Both the position numbers and the translations under genes were made by a program. The notes under the pieces are model-generated. The model did no database searches. It saw only the letters and a program-made list of their open reading frames with translations, and was not told where the DNA came from. Shown one piece after another: positions 1-13,440 of a stretch of DNA of 64,000 nucleotides (within the stretch, counting starts at the first letter, position 1; each line of letters opens with the position of its first letter). Source of the stretch: Chaetoderma sp. LZ-2023a (Eukaryota > Mollusca > Caudofoveata > Chaetodermatida > Chaetodermatidae); NCBI GenBank assembly GCA_034401795.1, contig CM067363.1, positions 26,215,188 through 26,279,187 of the forward strand. The letters are read 5' to 3'.

Positions 1-2195
1 CTGTAGGCGATCCTATGGACTCTATTATTTTTAAGCGCGCTAGTACACACGCGCTATGCGTATTGACCGTAATAGTCGTATTAGGGGGTGAGGGGGAACG
101 TGCCAGTACGGGCCAATCTGGCCCGGTCCCACGCGATGTGTGCTACACATTGAAATTATCTTCAGTGCCAGTGTCTTAGGTGAAGAGTCCAGAGATATGA
201 GCGAATTTTGACAGACCCCCCCCCCCCCCCCACCAAATTGTTACATGTTACTTGCTCTTCCTTTCTTTTGCAGAAAATACATCAATAGACCAGACCATTG
301 TTTCCAGAGGCATTCATTCTAACGAATTTCAAAATATCCAGTATGAATAATATTGCGACCTTGGAAACCAGCAGTGTTTTTTGAGATCATGTCGACCGAA
401 ACTTGTTACTTACATCAGAAAAAGTCGATTTCAAATATAAAGTTTTCAAAAGGATCAATAGGGAATTAGCAGTAGCGAGTTAATCGCTCTACATCGGCGC
501 CTATAAAGAATCCTATTCATACCGCGTATACAACTATATTCAGCTGTCCTTTCGTTGTATTCAGGTATGCTTCTGCGGTATACCTGCACACACAGTTGAC
601 ACACGGCGGAGTGTGAAGAAGCAGTGACGGCACTACTTCGCTCCAAGTTAAGCGCTCCTAGATTCATTAAACGCTTTTTCTCAAATAATCTCGATTCATT
701 TTCATTTTTTACCGATGGTAGGTTATTTAATATTGTATGAAATTACCAATAAACATCATTTATTAATTCAGTTTTACCTTCCTTTATGCGGATAAACTCA
801 TGCCTATGGATTGAATAAAATCTTCATTTGGTTTACTTTTCATATAAAATTAATTAAACTCGTTAATACATTTAATGTGAAACTTGCTAAATCGATGCTC
901 AAACTCAAACTTAATAACTCGTGTGATTCATTTTATTCGGAATATGAATAGGTGTAATAATCACCACGCGTGTCGTCGTCCAGTTTACCGCGATGCACCG
1001 CCAGTTGTGATACACCGATGCCATAGATTGTATTGATGTTTTTAACATTTTCATGATATATCGTGACGCATAAATACAACATCAGGCATACACGTAGTAG
1101 TGTGAAATTGTCAGTGATAAACAGTTGATACATTTATTTGACAATGAATTGACAAAAAACATCTGCCACAATTGTTGGTATCATTCATATCATATTTCAA
1201 GGTCTACTTTACACGATAGTATCTACATGTGACATAGTAATCCTAAGAAGAATTTATAATATTGCAAAATGGACAATTAGAATAGGGATCAAAATAAGGT
1301 TTAGAAAAAGTGGAATTTTATGAACCAGATGCTATCCGTTTAAATCAAATTCTAGCACCCAAAATGAGGATTACCTATTCATGGGTTCTGTTATGGTTAG
1401 GGATGTGGACAGGTCTCAAGTTAATGGTGATTACACTAGATGGTAAGAAAGCAAAACAACAACATTATAGCCGGTTCCATATTGCCTATTCCTTCGTAAA
1501 TTTACAATTTACAGTCAGCAATAAGCTGAAATTTTCTTTACGATTTACAGCTAACTTGATAATAGTATTAACTAACCCCATGCCCTGCTCTTCAATGAAG
1601 ATACGTAATTTATGCTTACAAACACGTGAAAACTAGTCCCATCCTTCTCTTCAAATAAGAGGCATTAACAGTTTATTTATGTTCATAAAATAATAAATAA
1701 CCATTTTCTTGACTACATATTTTTCTCCTAACAGTTTTACTAATTTGGTTACACTCCATGGGTCAAAACAAGTCAAATATAATAATAAATATGTTAACGA
1801 ATAATCAAACGGAAAAGTTCATCAGTGCCGATTCAGTCGCATATTGCTCACACGGAGCTAACCGGTGATCAATAGATATTCATCGCAAAGACGAAATCTG
1901 CATTCATCCGTACAGTGTTGAATACAACGTGACCTCCAAAGTCAAAATCACGTCATATCAAGCGGATTCTCATCCACTTCAATCTCAATTAAATGCTTAC
2001 TCAATCCAGTGCAGGTGTGCCTGCTGTACTCAGAAATCGAGGAAAAGGACAACGCGGGGAACCAACTCGCCTATCCATATGGTGCTTTAACCCAAATTTT
2101 CAACCACCCCCAAACAAACCAACCACTACTAAGTGTTGTCATGTTTGTTGTGGTCCGAAATCCAGGAAAATCATACATATAAACAAATATTGAAC
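1..2195. other. No gene recognised; AT-rich DNA
   Basis: All reading frames are short and show no family resemblance I can name, including the 108-codon + frame at 1310-1636, which has low-complexity, AT-driven composition. A C homopolymer of about 16 bases sits at 216-231. I see no hairpin element of the kinds that fill the rest of the window, so this is the least repetitive stretch of the left end. Confidence 0.5.
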
Positions 2196-2199
2196 CGAC

Positions 2200-2585
2200 A
2201 ATAACATATATATATATATACATGTACCTAATCAATAGTATTGACAACACACACACACACACACGCCCTTGACGTGCACCTGTTGACTCTGACTCTCATG
2301 GAATTTCCAAACACCACCACGCCGCCCAAGAGGCAATCGACCGCCTCCCTTGATTAGGATACTAAACACACCATGGTCAATTAAACACACAGAGTGAGTA
2401 TGTTATCCTACCCTCTCATCTCTGCTAAAATATGCATTCAGCCTACCCTTTGACCGTCATAACCTCGCAATACAACCACCCGGCACACACATAAAACGTA
2501 CACATGCACGCACACACGCACCCATGCACACACATACGCGCGCGCGTATGCACGCACGCACGCATGCACGCACGCTCACATATAT
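2200..2585. repeat. TA, CA and GCAC simple repeats
   Basis: A TA run at about 2203-2222, an AC run at about 2249-2265, and an alternating CACG/GCAC/CGCG tract at about 2490-2585 make this a purine-pyrimidine alternating region. Such tracts are prone to Z-DNA and to slippage. They are ordinary microsatellites. Confidence 0.85.
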
Positions 2586-3202
2586 ACACCAATCAGTAAT
2601 ACACTAACTTCCTATACAACCGCGCCATTGAAATTCAATTTAGCAGTAGTGTTGGGGAACAATGTTGCTGCCATCGGACATTGACACAGAAATCACTCTG
2701 TCACATACATAGTAACTCATTCAACGTCAAGGTAATAACTTATGGTGCTGTTATACATGGCCATAAAGGTGATCGTGTGATGCTTTCAGATGCGTACGCA
2801 AGAGAATGAACATATGCGTGAATGTATGCTCATAAGCATGTGCGAGCGTGCATGTATGCGTCATATACATACCCATGTGTGCGTGTTTTTCTCTCTGTTT
2901 TTGCGTGGGCACATGTGCGCGTAGATGATATTATCCACAACTATTTGTTTCTTACAAATTATAAAATTATATATTATGACCATTTCGATATCGCAGGCGT
3001 CTCGTAGACACATCACATTTCTGAAAGCTTAATCAACTACTGATCAATATTATTAATACTCTATTATGTTCTAATTATACACGTTTATGGCATCACTGCC
3101 CTGTCAAATGTGATATAAATATGTATTTATCGTGGCTTTGTATCTAATTTCCGGCATTAAAAGGGTTATGAACATAGTTGATCTGTATCGTTTATACGAT
3201 TG

Positions 3203-3409
<207 letters not shown>

Positions 3410-4164
3410 GTTTTATTGCAAATGATGAACCATCTTTTATAATTACATACTTGCAATGAGTCAGATGTATGTGCTAACATTAATCGGTATGTAATTTCCA
3501 ATGCGATTTATAAATTCCAATCATAGCTGGATTTATACAACCATGTGCATTAGACCATGTGTAGAAAAATCACTGTATGTGGGAGCCTGGTGTGTGCATG
3601 CGCGTGTGCATCTGCGTGCGCATGCACGGGTTCATGGGCACGTATGTGTGTGGTTGTGACAGTATGTGATTGTATTTTGGATCACTTGTTCCTGGTACTG
3701 AACGTCTCCATATGTCACGCACAATTGTCCATTCATTATTGACTTCAGTTATAATGTCATGATGAAACCATTAATATGATCTAAATCACCCCAGTATTGC
3801 ATCCAGCCAGACATTGTATGCTGCTCTATTGTCGGCACACGATATATCATTATAATTTGCAAATAGATCACAGCTGATGTTTTGAAAATTACCTCATTGA
3901 TCTTTCTGAGAATCGCGATCCTCGTCGAATGTGCAATTAATGCAGGTTATTGGCATTTACATTACAGGCAGTGTGCCCATTAATTGCTGGGATTAACGCA
4001 ATTGTGTCGTAACTCTGGCCACTAAATGCACTCCGTGCTATCGAATCTTGACTTGTATCAAGAAAAAAACCTCATCAGAAACCCTAGATTGTTGCCAAGA
4101 AATGTCACCAATTATTATACAAGCTCGAATTTTCGAGTAAGTGCTATTTGCTGAGCTTTGAAAA

Positions 4165-4511
4165 TGGGTCTTTCCAATTTATCCCTCCAGCATCTGACGT
4201 CATATGACTGGCGTTTAGGATGACGTCATAAGTAACTATGGCATGCATGACTCTATTTAGTCCGCCTGTAATGAGTAATAGTCCATCACGTTGTACGTAT
4301 TGTATTCTTTAACATTTAATATATATGCTGTTGAATATGTTGTCACTAATTTGACTTGGCGCTGTTGCTGCCATAGCTGATCTGTATAGCTTTCTGTATA
4401 GCTTTCCGGGAGTCAGTGAGTTCATGGTTAGATTGATCCCAACACGAGGGAGGTGTAGATGGAGCTACGCTAGAAATGGGTGGGGAATAGCCAAAACTGG
4501 AAAGGTCCAAT
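4165..4511 (+). mobile_element. Family A foldback element
   Basis: Starts GGGTCTTTCCAAT, has TGACGTCA at about 4195 and 4221, the stem motif GCTGTTGAATAT with a reduced hairpin, a GATTGATCCCAACACGAG arm, and ends AAAACTGGAAAGGTCCAAT. The hairpin's second half is mostly lost. A matching A copy sits at 21753-22145 in segmental copy 3 after the same flanking sequence, so this insertion predates the duplication. Confidence 0.75.
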
Positions 4512-4663
4512 ATCTATATTCGCAGCAGATCCCAACCTTTGCAAGACTATCCTTCATCTGCGGGTTAGGTTCATCTTATCCGTAGTTTTAGCTTTGAATG
4601 AAGCACTCATAGAATCGGCATTATGTTTGTCGGAACTGCAAATATTTTCTAGACAAAGACGTG

Positions 4664-4964
4664 CAATGGGCCTTTCCGGTGTTATCTATTCCCCGCCTAT
4701 CTCTTGTTACGATCTACACAAACCTCGCTCGTGTTGGGGTCGATCGATCTCTGAACACCCTGACTGTCAATTTTCCAAAAATCTACACAGATAAGCTGCT
4801 GAATATTTTGAAACTAATTTGAATTGGTGATGTTGCTGCCATAGGTTTTCTGGAAATTGATAGTCAGGAAGTTCAGAGATCGATCGATCCCAACACGAGC
4901 GAGGTGTGAGTGGCGCTTAGCTAGAGATGGGCGGGGCATGGCTAAAAATGGAACGGTCCATTGC
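4664..4964. mobile_element. Family A variant with two identical arms
   Basis: Both ends carry the GGGCGGGG-type arm: the left reads TGGGCCTTTCCGGT, CCCCGCC and TCGATCGATCTCTGAACA; the right reads its complement, GATCGATCGATCCCAACACG, then GGGCGGGGCATGGCTA and GGTCCATTG. The TGACGTCA arm is missing. The result is an inverted repeat of about 130 bp per side around a short hairpin piece. This looks like an arm-swapped form of family A. Confidence 0.75.
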
Positions 4965-6439
4965 TGTTAGTTTACTGAGATGTTATGCAATTTAACAACG
5001 TCGTGTGTCGCATGGTCATCGATAGTAAGTGCATGTGGATGTCAATGCATTCTCTATGTACAGGTGACTTGAAATTGTGGAATTTAATTTTATGTCAAAG
5101 GTATGGTCAGATGGACACCGTGCGTGTGGTGCGGAAGGCTTTATGTAAAGATGACATAGGTTTTCTAAAGATAACATTTCTTAACGACCTGAAAGAGCGA
5201 TCATATTCTTAGATGCATTTGATTTAGGTCTACACCAACTTCTTACAAGGTGTGAACATTGTAGGTACTTTCTGAAGTTGGTACTTATTGAAGAGTTGTA
5301 CATGTTACATATCTGATAGGTACATAACAACTGCATTAAGGTATATCTCTTCTGAGGCTATCTAGCTCTTCGGGTGACAAAATATAAATAAACTATGATT
5401 GGTATTTTCAGATTGCAATCAGTCTGTCATAGAATGGCATTCTCTTTTTATAGCAACATGTGTATGCATTTATAAAATCAGGTTGCCATGTTTACGCTTA
5501 AGGTACTGGCAAAAAATCTAGGCTATATACCTTGACGTATATGTTCAATGTTCCAGATTCAATCTGTAATTTGGCAGTTGTTTGTAAAAGCCACCATACA
5601 GACCAGTGGTTCCTTATTTTCGAATGAAATTGGCTGGACGTGCTCGCTACTAAATGTGCTATAAAACAGCTAGCCACAGTCAAATATGTGTATTAATCAC
5701 ATACCACGAAGTCTATGTTTGATTAATCTCCCTTTTACCGTCGTAAACCCCCGATCTTTAGCGGAAGCAAACAATCAGACGAATATTTAAGCAAAGAGAG
5801 TGTCAATGGATCGATATTTGCGGCATAGGGTACACAAGTAGGCATATGCGCGCTAGTATGAGACACTATTCTACATGCATATTAAAGGGATATCACAAAT
5901 GTGGTATTCGCTCGATAGATTACTGTATATTGTTTTCACAACACTTATTTTGAGACAACTTCCTTTATATATACTGTAATACCTTCCATGTTGACCATTC
6001 TGAAACTAATTTGACTGGAAGCCGTTGTTGGGAAAGACAAGGCTATTTTGAAGGGGTCGCCCTAGCTATAACGTGTTAGAACATCACACATTGCCATCTA
6101 GGATATATTTAAATTCTCGTGAATGTGAGTGTGTGTTAGGATAGTAGATTACATGTTATCATGATATCAAACACTCACTCGAGATACTCATTAGATGAGC
6201 ACGAATGTTGGCTACTGGCCATTAGAATGAACACACTTGAATACAATGATGGTTTATTGAATTCAAAAGGCAACTGAAAAATTATTGATTACAGTACTAA
6301 TGGTCTCTACTCGCTTAGACATGCACACTCGATGTAACACGCCGCATTGTATGAACTGATTCTGAACAATCTGGCAAGTTATTTGGTACGAGCTGGCCTG
6401 TTGTTGACTGGAGATGGCCTAAGACAAGGTGTACGTATA

Positions 6440-6676
6440 CTGGAATCGAAGCCGGGCAATGGAATAAAGGAATGCATGTCTTTTTGTCATCTAAGCTCCC
6501 TCCCCTTTCTGCATATGTTGTAACCGGTATGAATCTGTTAAACCGGGAGTCCCAGAATCTAGGCGTACGGTAAGCTGTAGCATATTTGGGAACGAATGTT
6601 CCCATGGGCTGTTGCTGTCTATGGCTCACAGTCAAATCAGTTTCGAAATATTCAACACAATGTTTATTTAATAGAT
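6440..6676 (-). mobile_element. Degenerate family A fragment
   Basis: Contains a weak CTAAGCTCCCTCCCC arm and the half-hairpin GTCAAATCAGTTTCGAAATA followed by AATGTTTATTTAATAG, in minus orientation. It corresponds to about 13465-13625 in segmental copy 2. It abuts the better-preserved A element that follows. Confidence 0.5.
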
Positions 6677-7065
6677 CATTCCAGAGTAATGATATCATAT
6701 GACGTCGTAATCAGCAAAGCGGCGTATAGGATGACGTCAAACGCATTATGTCATAAATGATTATATATGGCCCGTCTTTAACGCTTAATAGTCCGGCACG
6801 TTGTAAGAATTGTATGTCTCCACTATTTAATAAGCATGCTGTTGAATATTTGGAAACTAATTTAACTAGACGCTGTTGCTGCTAAAGGCAGCAACAGCGC
6901 CCAGTTAAATTAGTTTCAAAGTATTCAGCAGCTTATCTGCATAGTTTTCTGGAGATTGCTAATCAGGAAGTTCAGAGATCGATCGATTCCAACCCGAACG
7001 AGGTGTGGGTGGAGCTTAGCTAGAGATGGGCGGGGCGCAGCTAAAAATGGAAAGGTCCATTACAA
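6677..7065 (+). mobile_element. Family A foldback element, well preserved
   Basis: Has a TATGACGTCG site and TGACGTCA at about 6731 in the left arm, TTTAATAAGCATGCTG, then a near-perfect hairpin: GTTGAATATTTGGAAACTAA pairs with its complement ending near 6940, and GCTGTTGCTGC pairs with GCAGCAACAGC across a loop of a few bases at about 6885. The right arm has GATCGATCGATTCCAAC and GATGGGCGGGGC, ending GGAAAGGTCCATT. Confidence 0.85.
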
Positions 7066-7734
7066 ATTCATCAAAGACATAGCATTTCCTGCATTGTCGA
7101 GATATATATTTTCAATTTTCGTGACGGAGCTGTAATAGTTTTGATAGGTAGTTGGTAGTGTTGTCAAGTATCACGTGGCAGTATTGATTATGACGTCAGA
7201 CACTTGAGTTACAGATCGGATTCTATATCGCAATCTATCCAAAACAGCAGCTTTTGATCATCCACCCATTAACACAATGTGAATACCTTTGCCACGTTGG
7301 GGCATTCTTATTAAGATTGACATAATGCCAATACATTACAGGTTATTTTTTGGAAATTGTCAAAGCCTAGATTGAGACGAGTAATTGCAAGATACATCGA
7401 GAGCTGGATAAAACCGCGCCTAAAGCAGCTCAAGCGAAATGTTAATTATCCCACATCAAATGTTGTCTACAATAATAATCATTTATCCTGGTTAGGTTCC
7501 CATGTCTAGGTGAAGAAATGGAAATATGTGTGCCTTTAGTTAGACACTAACATTGCCCCTCATTGAGTTGCATCATGCTTAACATACAGATTGTATTGGG
7601 ACGCAGCTCGCGGGGCAGATGCTGGGCGGATAGTGTGTCGCAGGATCGGCCCGACATTGTCCCCGTAAGCTGTATTATCTGGAGAATATCTCGGATGAGT
7701 TCATTCTGGAACCAACACTACCACTTTCCTCAAT

Positions 7735-8068
7735 AGAGGGACTCATTTCGAGCTTCGCCCCGCCAATTTCTAACTTAGCTCCACCCATTACTACGCGGGT
7801 TGGAATTGATTTGAAAGTTTCGAACATGACTTCGCAGAAATTAACAAAATGTAAATGTCAAGGTAATTATACTGGTAAGATAGGCAAAAGAATTGTTATT
7901 GAATTGTAAATTTACTACAATTCACACATTTCTGTGGTTGACTATTGCCAGGTTCCTGCTGACGCTACTCAATTTATATTGTGATGTCAGTTAACAAGTG
8001 GCCCATCTGTTTATGACGTCAGATACTTAAGTATCTATATTCAAGTTCAACAGTATACCTAACACAAT
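7735..8068 (-). mobile_element. Mixed family A/B fragment
   Basis: Starts with an A-type arm (GCCCCGCCAATTTC, TAGCTCCACCCA) and finishes with the family B arm (GATGTCAGTTAACAAGTG, then TTATGACGTCAGATACTT). The central hairpin is degraded. The same arrangement is present in segmental copy 2 (about 14090-14790), where another A element is inserted in the middle. Confidence 0.55.
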
Positions 8069-8079
8069 CTCTCTTTTAG

Positions 8080-8457
8080 CCACTTGTGTCAGCTTAACCC
8101 TTCCAACTTCAAACCTTTTAGTTCAACCCAGTCATGTAGGGGTCTTGAGGCAGGTCTATTTGCAGGCCCGGAGAAGAGTACTTTTGAATATTTACCACTG
8201 GAATTAATGTCTCGAGCCAGACATTCCAATGGTAAATTTTCAAATAAGTATCCGCTCTTGGCCTTCAAATGGACACCGCCTAAGCAAAAATTGATCTTGT
8301 CTTTAACCGTACCCATTTGGTGGTGAAGCTGGCCAAAATTCCATTTAGAATTTACACAAATAGTCTTCTAAAATTAAAGTTGCCTGTTAACCATTAGACC
8401 GATTAACTGATATAACTAATATTTTGAGCACTTTGAGGGGCTGTTGACACAAGTGGG
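8080..8457 (+). mobile_element. Family D, piggyBac-like MITE
   Basis: Termini are CCACTTGTGTCAGC at the left and CTGTTGACACAAGTGGG at the right, with TTAG before and TTAA after. The core is a hairpin: TTTACCACTGGAATT pairs with AATGGTAAATTTTCAA, around a centre with CTCGAGCCAG. TTAA target sites and CCC/GGG ends are hallmarks of the piggyBac superfamily. No transposase is present. The equivalent site in segmental copy 2 (about 14830) has no D element but a CGCA microsatellite. Confidence 0.65.
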
Positions 8458-9165
8458 TTAAGATCATACGTGTACAATACTACATGAATATGCTCTGTTT
8501 GTTGACAAAGCCACGACCTAAGAAAACCTCGACACGAAACTCTTAATTTACTGGGATATACACATAATATGTGTAGTGGAAGGGCTTCAGTGATGGATTC
8601 ATTTGATTATAGCAAACAGCATTACAATCTAAGTAATCTTTGTAATCAGTTGAATGCGATATTAAACATTCTTTTGAGTATTTTGAACCTAATTTGACTG
8701 GATACTATAGCAGTAAACAACTTCCCATCAAATTATCTCGAAATGTCACTGGTATATGAATTTTGAATACCATGTGGAAGTGCAATTTGGCTCCTTAAGA
8801 ATAATGGCGCTAAGGTTGTGTCACCCGGGGCAAATATGGACCGTGCTTAATCTAGTTATCAGATTACACGCACCTTCAGAATGAACACAGGAAATTCAAC
8901 TTCCTCAATATTGTTTGATATTATCTCGTTGGAAAATGTCAAAGTGCAAGAGCAGGCATGTTTTACACGCTAATGAATAGTCCATTTCATTCTGAGGTAC
9001 CGGTAGATCATATTTACAACATAGCGTTTCCTCGGTGTGTCTAATTGCAATGCGTATCTGGCTGTGTCAAGCTTGGAGCTTAAGATTCCGCTACTTTATG
9101 ACTGTTTTAATAACACAAATTTTACTTTAATTTGAAGATGTTTGCTCTTATGCACACCGGAATTC

Positions 9166-9537
9166 AAACACTTAAATATTACCTACGTTGCTCTCGAAAA
9201 ATTAAGACAGAGATGGCACTGTTGTTTCAGACTTAGTGAAACCCCATACATACATTATATGCATATTTTGAATATACACAGATTCTAGTAACTGCAGAAA
9301 TGAGTGAAGCAATTATTTCCAATCCTTGTCGGCCACATCTAGTTCTGGCACCGTTTGCCACCCTTTTGTTTCAAGCAACCTAATTTCAAGTTAAGCACAC
9401 GGATAAGCTGATGCCTATTTTGAAATTAGTTTGACTCTTTTTCATGAAATTATGAATTCAGTTAACAGCTCTGGTGCCAACTTGTTGGTAAAATGGTAGC
9501 ACAGTTAAAGACATCCTTTTCGGTAGTCTTGAAGACT
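9166..9537. other. No gene; spacer between segmental copies 1 and 2
   Basis: Sequence with no clear repeat core except a partial A-type stem near 9400-9440 (GATAAGCTGATGCCTATTTTGAAATTAGTTTG region). No coding potential is recognised. Confidence 0.4.
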
Positions 9538-9660
9538 GTCTATTTGCAGACAAACAGAACAATTGTTTTGAAAATTTACCACTCGGTAACCGAGCCGGTC
9601 ATTCCAGTGGGGAATCAAAAAATAGTATTATCTTGGCCTGGAAATGGATACTTGAATCTC
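9538..9660 (+). mobile_element. Family D hairpin
   Basis: TATTTGCAGACAAACAGA, GAAAATTTACCACT, the loop CGGTAACCGAGCCGGTCATT, then CCAGTGGGGAA and TCTTGGCCTGGAAATGG. The first half lacks the GGAATGACTGG segment, so the stem is partly deleted. Outer CCC/GGG termini are not visible. Confidence 0.65.
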
Positions 9661-10529
9661 AAGATTATGAGAGTTAATATATTGACCGTATATTGACCAC
9701 AAATATACATTCCATTGACAATTAAGCTATGTTATATTATCACGAGTACGCGTTATGTTAGTGTGTGGTATGCAATCGTCATTACATTTCGCTGTTGGTG
9801 AGACTGCCATTAACCATTTTATACAGAATTGACAGAACCTCAATTTCATGGTAATTATACATATAAGCTGTTGAATATTTCTAGAAAGGAATTTGGCAGG
9901 ACATAAGCAGCAGTAGTTTACAGTCAAATTAGTTTGAAATTTTCAACATGATCTTTATTTAAATTGTTAATGAACTTTAAAATTTGGTCACTGAGGTTAA
10001 AATGGTTAAGCATCTCAAACAGTAATATTCTCTCTCGTGACACAAAACCCGCTGGTGCTCGGGAAATGGATGCTCATGTCTCTAAACTTCTCCTAAATTT
10101 AACTAATTATATGTTATGGGCGATGTCTTGGATGTCTCCAGCGTTTCACAGATACATCACATTCCTGATAACTTCATAAAGCATGGAATACTGTTGTTAA
10201 CTGACCCTAGGTTCTACACGCGTCTAGTCCGTCGCGTTCTACCTAATTGGATATACATTAATATGTATTTATTGTGGCTTAATGTGGAATTTCCGACGCT
10301 GAAATGGCTATGAATATTTGATCTATATAGATTATGTGAATTATTTAGAAATAGTTTTATTGCAAATGACGGAACATCTTTCAGAATTGCACGTAGTTAG
10401 ATGTTTGTACTACTATTAATCAGTGTGTAATTATTAAAGGGATTTATCACAGTTGGCCATGACCAGATAAACAGAACCATGTGTATTTACGCTGATGTGG
10501 AAATGGTTATCTATGTGGGAAAGATGTTT

Positions 10530-10645
10530 GTATGCGCTTGCTTGTGTGTATGTGTGCCCGTGTGCGTCTGCGTGTGGATGTGTGGGATGTGTTTGTGTGT
10601 GCCTCTACATGCCCACGCTTGTGTGTAGATGTAGCTGTATGCGGC
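10530..10645 (+). repeat. TG-rich degenerate simple repeat
   Basis: Degenerate GTGTGT/TGCG sequence. The same position in segmental copies 1 (about 3590-3640) and 3 (about 19775-19860) is also TG/CG-rich, so a microsatellite was already there before the segment duplicated. Confidence 0.7.
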
Positions 10646-11714
10646 GGTCTTGACCTCCACATATTCCCTTCACAGTCATTATTTCCTTCCAAAGTTTCTT
10701 TTGATGATGGAAACACTGTTATGGACTAAATCCAATCTTACGAAAGCAGTATTTCCTTCTGCCAGACTTTGTGGAAGGAACCGGTTCTCTAAGGCAATGC
10801 CACCATCGCTTGAACCATGTGCTACTCCATTGTCAACACAGGGGATGAAAGTATATGTTAAAATGAAGACTTATGCCATGTAGGACTTCAGTTTTGCTAG
10901 GCTATATTTCAAATATAACATATTTAACCCGTTCAGTAACCGCAATTTTAAAATATGTATACAGGAATGCTGTTAAATCATTTGCAAGTAATTTGACAGA
11001 AGCGCTGGCAGCAGCATCCTCCAGTCAGATTAGTTTTCAAATACTCAAACTAATATCTATTAAATCCTAGAGGATTTTGACGATCGTCCTTTTAGGTTTC
11101 GCTGGCTTGCACATAAATGCAATAGTATCTGTTTCCCTCACACAAGGCAAGTTATTTCGAATATATCCAATGACGGCTATTGCAGTTGCTGTTGTTGGTG
11201 TTTTATCATCGGTGGCTGTATCATCATAGTGGTCTTGACTACTGTACCAGTTTCTGCAGCGCAATGCATTCGCGTGTGACACATAGTTGAGCTCGGGTGG
11301 TAATTTGCAAATAAATCACAATTGATGTTTTGGAAATTACTTTCTTGATCTATGCGAAAAGAGTCGACACATGTGTAGCTATATCAGGTTGTTGAAATCT
11401 AGAAGACGAATTGTGCGCATTACTTGCTGGGGTGTATGCAATTTTACCATAATTGTAGCCACTGAACCCATTCCTTATTAACGGATACTGGCTAGTATGA
11501 AGAAATACAATATGGCACCGACCATTGTTGCCAAGCAATGACACCAAACAAAATTCGACAATAACACATTTTCGAAAGAATGGTACGCGCAATATGCAGA
11601 ACTTCTCTATGATTGCATCAACGTCAAGCAATTATGTTTCCAAGAACAGTATTAACTCTTTATTTTGCTGAATGTGGCTTAACAGTCAGAACATTTACTT
11701 ATTGGATGTCCATT

Positions 11715-11876
11715 GGAGTGCCCTTGTCAATTTACCACTGGAATGGCAGGCTCGAAAATCGTTCCAGTCATCCCAGTGGTACATTTTTAAAAATAGGTTT
11801 CTCTTGATCTGTAAATGGGCATTCTTCAAGACCGCTACAGAGGCGGGGTTTGGCTGACTTCATCATGAAAGGGTTA
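11715..11876 (+). mobile_element. Family D hairpin with right terminus
   Basis: ATTTACCACTGGAATGGC pairs with CCAGTGGTACATTTTT around a loop near 11755. It is followed by TCTTGATCTGTAAATGGGC, ACCGCTACAGAGGC and a terminus TCATCATGAAAGGGTTAA. The GGG then TTAA at the right end fits a piggyBac-type boundary and a D subfamily with GTGAAAGGG rather than ACAAGxGGG ends. Confidence 0.6.
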
Positions 11877-13116
11877 ATCTTTCAGTTATTTTGGACTTAT
11901 TCATAGTTTTAGTCTCGGATGTGACAATAATAGACGGTATGTAAATTATGATAAAAGTTTGTTAGAGATGATATTTCTTAAGACAAAGAGCGCAGTAACC
12001 ACCTGAAAGAACGATCCTATTATGCGATGCATTTGTTTATGTAAGGACTGTGCATGAGACATATACGTTAGGTGCATACACACTGCTTTAAAGGCGAACA
12101 TGTATGATGGTATACTAGCTATTCTGGTGGCAAAATAAAGATACACTGTGCGTGGTATTTTCAGAATGTATACAATGACATTCTGTTTTCATAGCAAAAT
12201 GGTGATGAATTTATAAAGGCTGCCGTGTTTAGTTTAAGATCAATTAGAACAACCTAGGTTCGCTACCCTGGAATATATGCTAAACTATTTACATTCAATC
12301 TATGATGTGTAAGTGATCGGTAAAAACACCCATACACACCAGATGTTGTTTATGTTTGAATGAAATAGACTGGAAGCTCGTGCGGCCAAATGTGCAAACA
12401 AGCGATACAAATGCCGATGTAAAAGCCACCATCAAATATGTCTATCAATCACAACATGGCGCCTCGATCTAAGTAATCTTTTCTTCAGATTAATACAAAT
12501 CGCAATTTTTGATCGAAACAAACACTCGTATTAAAAAGCAGTACGAGTGTCAATGGATCGATATCGGCGAGTTAATGCTACACTAGTAAGCATACGCGTG
12601 TTGCTGTGATAGATTATGGTACATTAATTCCACAACCATCATTTTCAGACAGATTCCTTTATTTTAATCCCAACACGTTCCATGTTGAACATTTTAAAAC
12701 TAAATTGACTGGAACCTGTTGCTGTGAAAGGCAATCATATTCACACGGTCATCGAAGCTATAGCATTTTGTAAGAGCGCATTAACATCACGCCCTTATTT
12801 AGATTCTAGTGAATATGATTGTCTATTAGCGCAAAAGATCAACATAAAAAAGGAACTCGGGATATCAAACACTCAATCGTCTGGTTAGATCCCGTTAGGG
12901 AAGACATCATCTAACATCTCACATCGTCGCTTTCATCACAAGCGATATTTAAATGTGATCGAATATTGGCCACTTGCCATTAGCAGCACGTCACTTGAAT
13001 ACAATGCTGTTTTATTGAATTCAGAAGGCAACTGAAATTAGTATTGATTACAGTACTAATGATGTCTGCTCGCTTACAAATGCGCAAGCATCGCACCACG
13101 CTGTATCATCTGTACT

Positions 13117-13440
13117 AATGGACCTTGTCCAGTTTTAGCAATACTACGCCCATTTCTCTCTAAGCTCCACCCACACCCCGTCCGCGTTGGGATCGATCGA
13201 TCTTTGAACTCCCTGCTATCAATTGCCAGAAAACTATAGAGATAAGCTGTTAAATATTTTGAAACTAGTTTGACTGGGCGCTGTTACTGTCCAGTTTCAA
13301 AATATTCGAGATAAAAAAAAAAGTTTATTAAATGATATGCAATTCGTATACCGTGTGGAACTATTAAGCGCTAAACCGGACTATTTCGAATCACTCATGA
13401 CGTCATTATTATGACGTCATCATACACGAATAGAACAGGG
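13117..13440 (-). mobile_element. Family A element, minus orientation
   Basis: Begins AATGGACCTTGTCCAGTTTT, then GCCCATTTCTCTCTAAGCTC and GGGATCGATCGATC, the stem TGTTAAATATTTTGAAACTA, a short hairpin return, TTTATTAAATGATATGC, and two TGACGTCA sites at about 13398 and 13411. The hairpin's return arm is shortened and followed by an A homopolymer near 13310. Confidence 0.7.
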
